Of a DNA stretch of 29,212 nucleotides, positions 26,270 through 29,212 are shown one piece after another. This stretch comes from JBBTRN01 sp038065175 (GTDB lineage Bacteria; Patescibacteriota; Doudnabacteria; UBA920): the NCBI GenBank assembly GCA_038065175.1, contig JBBTRN010000034.1, positions 1 to 29,212 on the forward strand, given 5' to 3'. The notes beneath the pieces are model-generated. The model worked only from the letters and a program-made list of their open reading frames with translations, was not told the DNA's origin and did not search any database. Made by a program: the position numbers and the translations under genes. Within the stretch, counting starts at the first letter, position 1. Each line of letters opens with the position of its first letter.

Positions 26270-26298
26270 ATTTTACACTAAATCCGCATAAATGTCAA
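26270..26298 (-). promoter_or_regulatory. Distal promoter upstream of the small-membrane-protein operon
   Basis: TTGACA (26298-26293), 17 nt, TAAAAT (26275-26270). Strong match to consensus; the start site would be near 26263. Confidence 0.75.
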
Positions 26299-26351
26299 CA
26301 CCCACACCAAATTTTTGATGTGGGAGTAAAATTTGGCTTATTTAAAACATT

Positions 26352-26696
26352 TTATTTTTCAAATGCCATCTTATGTTCCTTAACTGCCTTTATCCTTTTT
26401 TTCCAATCACTACCCAAATTAACAAACAAACCCCTAATTAATTCATATCCGAGTTTAATTTCGTTTCGATCTGGACTTAACGTATCCCACTTATTACTGT
26501 TTCTGTCTACCTCCCAATAAATCATTTCTAATTGTCTACGAATCCACCTGTCTTGAAAAAAATAAGTTTCTAATTCCTGCCTCAAGTGGTACCTTAGCTT
26601 CGATTTTCTAAGTATTGCTAACAACTCCTCATCAGGAGGCGGTTCCTTAAATTCAGGGGGGCGGCCAATATATTTTTCTTTATCATGATCTGGCAT
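26352..26696 (-). CDS. Unknown soluble protein, 114 aa
   Basis: A charged protein with a Pro-rich, acidic N-terminus (PEFKEPPPDEELLAIL), a helical core RYHLRQELETYFFQDRWIRRQLEMIYWEVDRN, and a second helical part YELIRGLFVNLGSDWKKRIKAVKEHKMAFEK. No membrane span or known catalytic motif; I do not recognise it. A TAAAAT box lies 5 nt before the ATG, directly after the groEL terminator, so it probably has its own leaderless message. Confidence 0.7.
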   Translation of the reverse strand: MPDHDKEKYIGRPPEFKEPPPDEELLAILRKSKLRYHLRQELETYFFQDRWIRRQLEMIYWEVDRNSNKWDTLSPDRNEIKLGYELIRGLFVNLGSDWKKRIKAVKEHKMAFEK

Positions 26697-26731
26697 ATCT
26701 TATTTTAACCCAAAACCCCGCCCTTTGTAAA
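26697..26731 (-). promoter_or_regulatory. Leaderless promoter overlapping the groEL terminator
   Basis: TTTACA, 18 nt, TAAAAT (26707-26702), 5 nt, ATG. The -35 lies in the terminator loop. Confidence 0.4.
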
Positions 26732-26744
26732 AAAGGCGGGGTTT
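26705..26744 (-). terminator. groEL terminator
   Basis: AAACCCCGCC / GGCGGGGTTT stem (26713-26722 with 26735-26744) and a TTTTGGGTT tail on minus. It is nearly the same hairpin as after the S-layer-like gene (2361-2390). Confidence 0.8.
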
Positions 26745-26787
26745 GACTTTGCTGGCTACATGCTACTTACTACCAGCTACTGGCTAG

Positions 26788-28455
26788 TTAGTAATCCATC
26801 CCCCCCATGCCGCCGGGCATTCCGCCGCCCATTGACGCTTGGGATTTTGGCTCCGGCTTGTCGGTAATAATGGCTTCGGTGGTCACTAAAGTTGATGCGA
26901 TAGATACCGCGTGTTCTAAAGCTAAGCGGGTAACTTTCAAAGGATCCACAATCCCGGCTTTCATCATGTCTTCCACCTGGCCTTTTGTCCAGTCGGCTTC
27001 TTCGTATTTGGTAAAATCATAGCCCGCGTGAACGCCGCCTTTCTGGATAAAATTAATTATGCCGGTAGGCTCCACTCCGGAGTTGGCCGCAATTTGCCTT
27101 AACGGAGCTTCTAAAGATTTCCTGACAATTTTATAGCCGGTCCTTTGAGAGCCTTGAACTTTGGACATTTCCGCCTCAAGCATTGGGGCTATTTTAGCCA
27201 ACGCCGCGCCCCCGCCTGCCACAATCCCCTCTTCCACAGCCGCGCGCGTGGCGTTTAGCGCGTCTTCAATTTTAAACTTCTTGGTTTTCATTTCGGTTTC
27301 CGTAAACGCGCCGACCTTAATTACGCCCACGCCCCCGGCTAAGCGCGCGAGCCGCTCCTGCAATTTTTCCTTGTCGTAATCAGAGGTTGATTCCTTATGT
27401 TCGTTTTTAATTTGGCTAATGCGATCCTCAATATTTTTCTTGTCGCCCTGTCCGTCTACAATGGTGGTAAACTCTTTCGTGGCTATCACCTTACGCGCCC
27501 GTCCTAACTGCTCTAGGCCCGTATTGTCTAACTTTAACCCTAATTCATCGGTAATAACCTGCCCGCCGGTTAGTGCCGCAATATCCTGCAGCATTTCTTT
27601 GCGCCTGTCGCCAAAGCCCGGGGCTTTTACCGCGAGCACATTAAAAGTGCCCCGCAATTTATTAACCACAAAAGTAGCCAAAGCTTCGCCTTCGACTTCG
27701 TCGGCAATAATCACCAAATGTTTTTTGCCGCTCTGCGCCACTTTTTCCAAAAGAGGCAGGACTTCCTGGACAGAAGCCACCTTTTTGTCAGTAATTAAAA
27801 TATACGGGTCTTCCCACACGGCTTCCATTTTTTCCGCGTTAGTTATCATGTAAGGGTTTACATAGCCCTTATCAAAGCGCATGCCTTTGACCACTTCTTT
27901 TTGCAAGCCCGTGGTCTGGCCTTCTTCCACGGTTATGACCCCGTCGTGGCCTACTTCTTCCATGGCTTCGGCAATTAATTTGCCGACTTCGGGGTCTAAA
28001 GAAGCTATTGTGGCAACCTGCTGGATCTCCTCTTTGGTCTTTACGTCTTTTTTAACTTTCCTTAACTCTTCCACCACAAAACTAACGGCTTTGTCCATGC
28101 CTTTTTTTATTTCATTGGCCTGGGTACTCGCCAAAGCCGCGGCCTCAAACGCTTCTTCTATCATTTTTTGGGCTAAAACCGTAGCCGTGGTCGTGCCGTC
28201 GCCCGCCTCTTCGTTGGTCTTATTTGCCACTTCCTGAATTAAAGACGCACCAATATTTTCAAACTTGTCCTCAAGTTCAATGTCTTTAGCCACCGTAACA
28301 CCATCGTCGGTAATGGTCGGACTGCCGAAAGACTTGTCTAAAATAACCGCCTTACCCGTTGGACCCAATGTCACTTTAATCGCGTTAGACGCTTTGTCCA
28401 CGCCGGCTTTAATTGCCTGCTTGGCATCGAAGCCATATTTGATGATTTTTGCCAT
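26788..28455 (-). CDS. groL: Chaperonin GroEL
   Basis: The protein has 555 residues, full length. It has MAKIIKYGFDAKQAIKAGVDKASNAIKVTLGPTGKAVIL, the ATPase loop DDGVTV and GDGTTTATVLAQ, apical VEEGQTTGLQKEVVKGMRFDKGYVNPYM, and the C-terminal GGMPGGMGGMDY tail. It forms the tetradecameric folding chamber capped by GroES. The usual groES-groEL order is kept on the minus strand but with a 113-nt spacer. The operon has a CIRCE-like operator in front of groES. Confidence 0.97.
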   Translation of the reverse strand: MAKIIKYGFDAKQAIKAGVDKASNAIKVTLGPTGKAVILDKSFGSPTITDDGVTVAKDIELEDKFENIGASLIQEVANKTNEEAGDGTTTATVLAQKMIEEAFEAAALASTQANEIKKGMDKAVSFVVEELRKVKKDVKTKEEIQQVATIASLDPEVGKLIAEAMEEVGHDGVITVEEGQTTGLQKEVVKGMRFDKGYVNPYMITNAEKMEAVWEDPYILITDKKVASVQEVLPLLEKVAQSGKKHLVIIADEVEGEALATFVVNKLRGTFNVLAVKAPGFGDRRKEMLQDIAALTGGQVITDELGLKLDNTGLEQLGRARKVIATKEFTTIVDGQGDKKNIEDRISQIKNEHKESTSDYDKEKLQERLARLAGGVGVIKVGAFTETEMKTKKFKIEDALNATRAAVEEGIVAGGGAALAKIAPMLEAEMSKVQGSQRTGYKIVRKSLEAPLRQIAANSGVEPTGIINFIQKGGVHAGYDFTKYEEADWTKGQVEDMMKAGIVDPLKVTRLALEHAVSIASTLVTTEAIITDKPEPKSQASMGGGMPGGMGGMDY

Positions 28456-28568
28456 ACTGATTATATAATGCCGATATACAGATTAAGACTGATATACAGA
28501 TACCTACGGATATTAAAATCTGTAGTTATCTGTATATCTGTGCCTATCTGTAAATCTGCAAAAATTAA
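28456..28568. repeat. GATATACAGAT word-repeat spacer between groES and groEL
   Basis: Many variants of GATATACAGAT / ATCTGTATAT in both orientations (for example 28470-28503 and 28519-28558). They can fold back as a hairpin. There is no coding potential. Confidence 0.75.
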
Positions 28569-28874
28569 TTATTCTATTAACGCCAGTACGTCGCTGTCGT
28601 CTTTTTCCTTGCCAACGTACAAAATTTTATACTCGACCTTTTTACCGTTTTCTTCCATTTCCACTTCTTCCCCCGCGTATTTGCCAAAAACAACCTTGTC
28701 GCCTAATTTTAGGCCTAAAGCCGACACTTCCGAACCATTGCCCAATTCCATAATCGTGCCAATGGCTTTTTTTTCTTTGTCCGCTGTGTCCGGCAAAACA
28801 ATTCCAGATTTGGTGACTTCTTCCTGGCTGTCCTGCTTTACCAACACGCGATTGCCTAAAGGTTTTACTTTCAT
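28569..28874 (-). CDS. groS: Co-chaperonin GroES
   Basis: The protein has 101 residues from MKVKPLGNRVLVK. The mobile loop EEVTKSGIVLPDTADKEKKAIG and core strands GDKVVFGKYAGEEVEMEENGKKVEYKILYVGKEKDDSDVLALIE match GroES. It caps GroEL rings. The start is chosen by GGAG 5 nt upstream; an upstream ATG at 28892 would add six residues and lacks an SD. Confidence 0.95.
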   Translation of the reverse strand: MKVKPLGNRVLVKQDSQEEVTKSGIVLPDTADKEKKAIGTIMELGNGSEVSALGLKLGDKVVFGKYAGEEVEMEENGKKVEYKILYVGKEKDDSDVLALIE

Positions 28875-28875
28875 A

Positions 28876-28965
28876 AATTCTCCACAAATCACTAATCATA
28901 CAAATGGGCACAAATTTCTGCATTTGCAGTATTTGCTATATTTGTGATTAGTGGATAATTAATTA
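28876..28965. repeat. Word-repeat sequence in the groES leader
   Basis: Variants of CACAAATCACTAATCA / ATTTGTGATTAGTGG and ATTTGC words in both orientations between the groES promoter and its SD. The ends CACAAATCACTAATCA and TTTGTGATTAGTG are inverted. Confidence 0.6.
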
Positions 28966-28975
28966 TACGATTAAT

Positions 28976-29003
28976 ATTATATCCAATTCTATCACTCTGT
29001 CAA
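28976..29003 (-). promoter_or_regulatory. groES-groEL promoter
   Basis: TTGACA (29003-28998), 16 nt, TATAAT (28981-28976). The -35 lies in the spacer of the CIRCE-like operator. Confidence 0.85.
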
Positions 29004-29015
29004 GAGGAGTGATAA
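28989..29015 (-). promoter_or_regulatory. CIRCE-like operator (HrcA binding site)
   Basis: On minus TTATCACTC, 9 nt, GAGTGATAG: the 9-9-9 layout of CIRCE (TTAGCACTC-N9-GAGTGCTAA), with a coordinated change at the fourth position of both arms. Binding would cover the -35, so repression by HrcA relieved at heat shock is expected. Confidence 0.8.
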
Positions 29016-29063
29016 TAAGCAATTTTGCTCTTTATACTACCACCTAAATATCATAAAATGAAC

Positions 29064-29212
29064 TACCTCGGGGCAAGCCCCGAGGTATCGAGGGGCAATA
29101 TTATAGAATGTTCATTCGCCGAAGCTTGCCATCCTCCTTCGCTAAAGCTACGGAGGATTCGCCGCATTCTATTTTCCCCGCGGCAAGCCGCGGGGTATTA
29201 GCGGAGGCGAAT
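29064..29212. repeat. Palindrome cluster at the window end
   Basis: CTACCTCGGGGC-AA-GCCCCGAGGTA (about 29073-29097), ATCCTCC..GGAGGAT (about 29132-29159) and CCCCGCGGCAAGCCGCGGGG (about 29175-29194). No gene is supported in this stretch. Confidence 0.7.

Noticed and set aside
28456..28568. CRISPR array
   Set aside because: The repeated words are about 11 bp, degenerate and in both orientations, without unique spacers of constant length or cas genes.

Overview
The window looks like a stretch of a Candidate Phyla Radiation (Patescibacteria) chromosome. I infer this from the combination of a very large secreted S-layer-type protein, a compact non-oxidative pentose-phosphate gene set with a eukaryote-like class I aldolase, small membrane proteins, toxin-antitoxin modules, and an unusually dense load of short palindromic repeats between and inside genes. 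The exact phylum cannot be read from the sequence. No 16S rRNA is present. Almost all protein genes lie on the minus strand; only the two tRNAs and a GIY-YIG gene are on plus.

Layout. 108-6113: an O-antigen-ligase/TPR membrane protein and a 1218-residue S-layer-like protein, the latter preceded by a consensus promoter and a roughly 600-nt structured leader. 6743-7280: a divergent promoter, tRNA-Pro(UGG), and decayed tRNA-like sequence broken by palindromes. 7288-18841: an envelope and sugar-phosphate block. In transcription order it holds a GT-C-like membrane protein, a family 2 glycosyltransferase, an unknown gene, transketolase, an unknown gene, two toxin-antitoxin modules, glpX (fructose-bisphosphatase), a four-helix-bundle gene, class I aldolase, a LOG-family gene and transaldolase. 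Together tkt, glpX, fba and tal interconvert fructose phosphates, triose phosphates and pentose phosphates without the oxidative branch. 18898-20604: hicB with a nonsense-mutated hicA, an SPFH/band-7 protein and two tiny membrane proteins. 20641-22079: metK under a SAM-riboswitch-like leader, then tRNA-Gly(UCC) diverging. 22323-23915: GIY-YIG, HU, nusB and rpmF. 23916-24300: dispersed repeats and a MITE. 24390-25865: eight tiny genes, each predicted to encode a single-span membrane protein and most with a strong Shine-Dalgarno. 26352-29015: an unknown gene, groEL, groES and a CIRCE-like operator.

Most interesting points. (1) The array of micro-membrane-protein genes at 24390-25865 resembles no system I recognise. 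(2) The first codons of glpX occur three times. Two decayed copies lie upstream, each followed by a different toxin-antitoxin module, and the second module runs directly into the intact glpX start, as if this 5' end had repeatedly taken up cassettes that supply a new gene start. (3) Palindromic elements have inserted in frame into transaldolase, transketolase, aldolase and a membrane protein. (4) Several genes have a -10 box only 5-9 nt before ATG, which implies leaderless mRNAs. (5) The metK leader has the SAM-I core, but its P2 arm appears to be one of the genome's simple palindromes.
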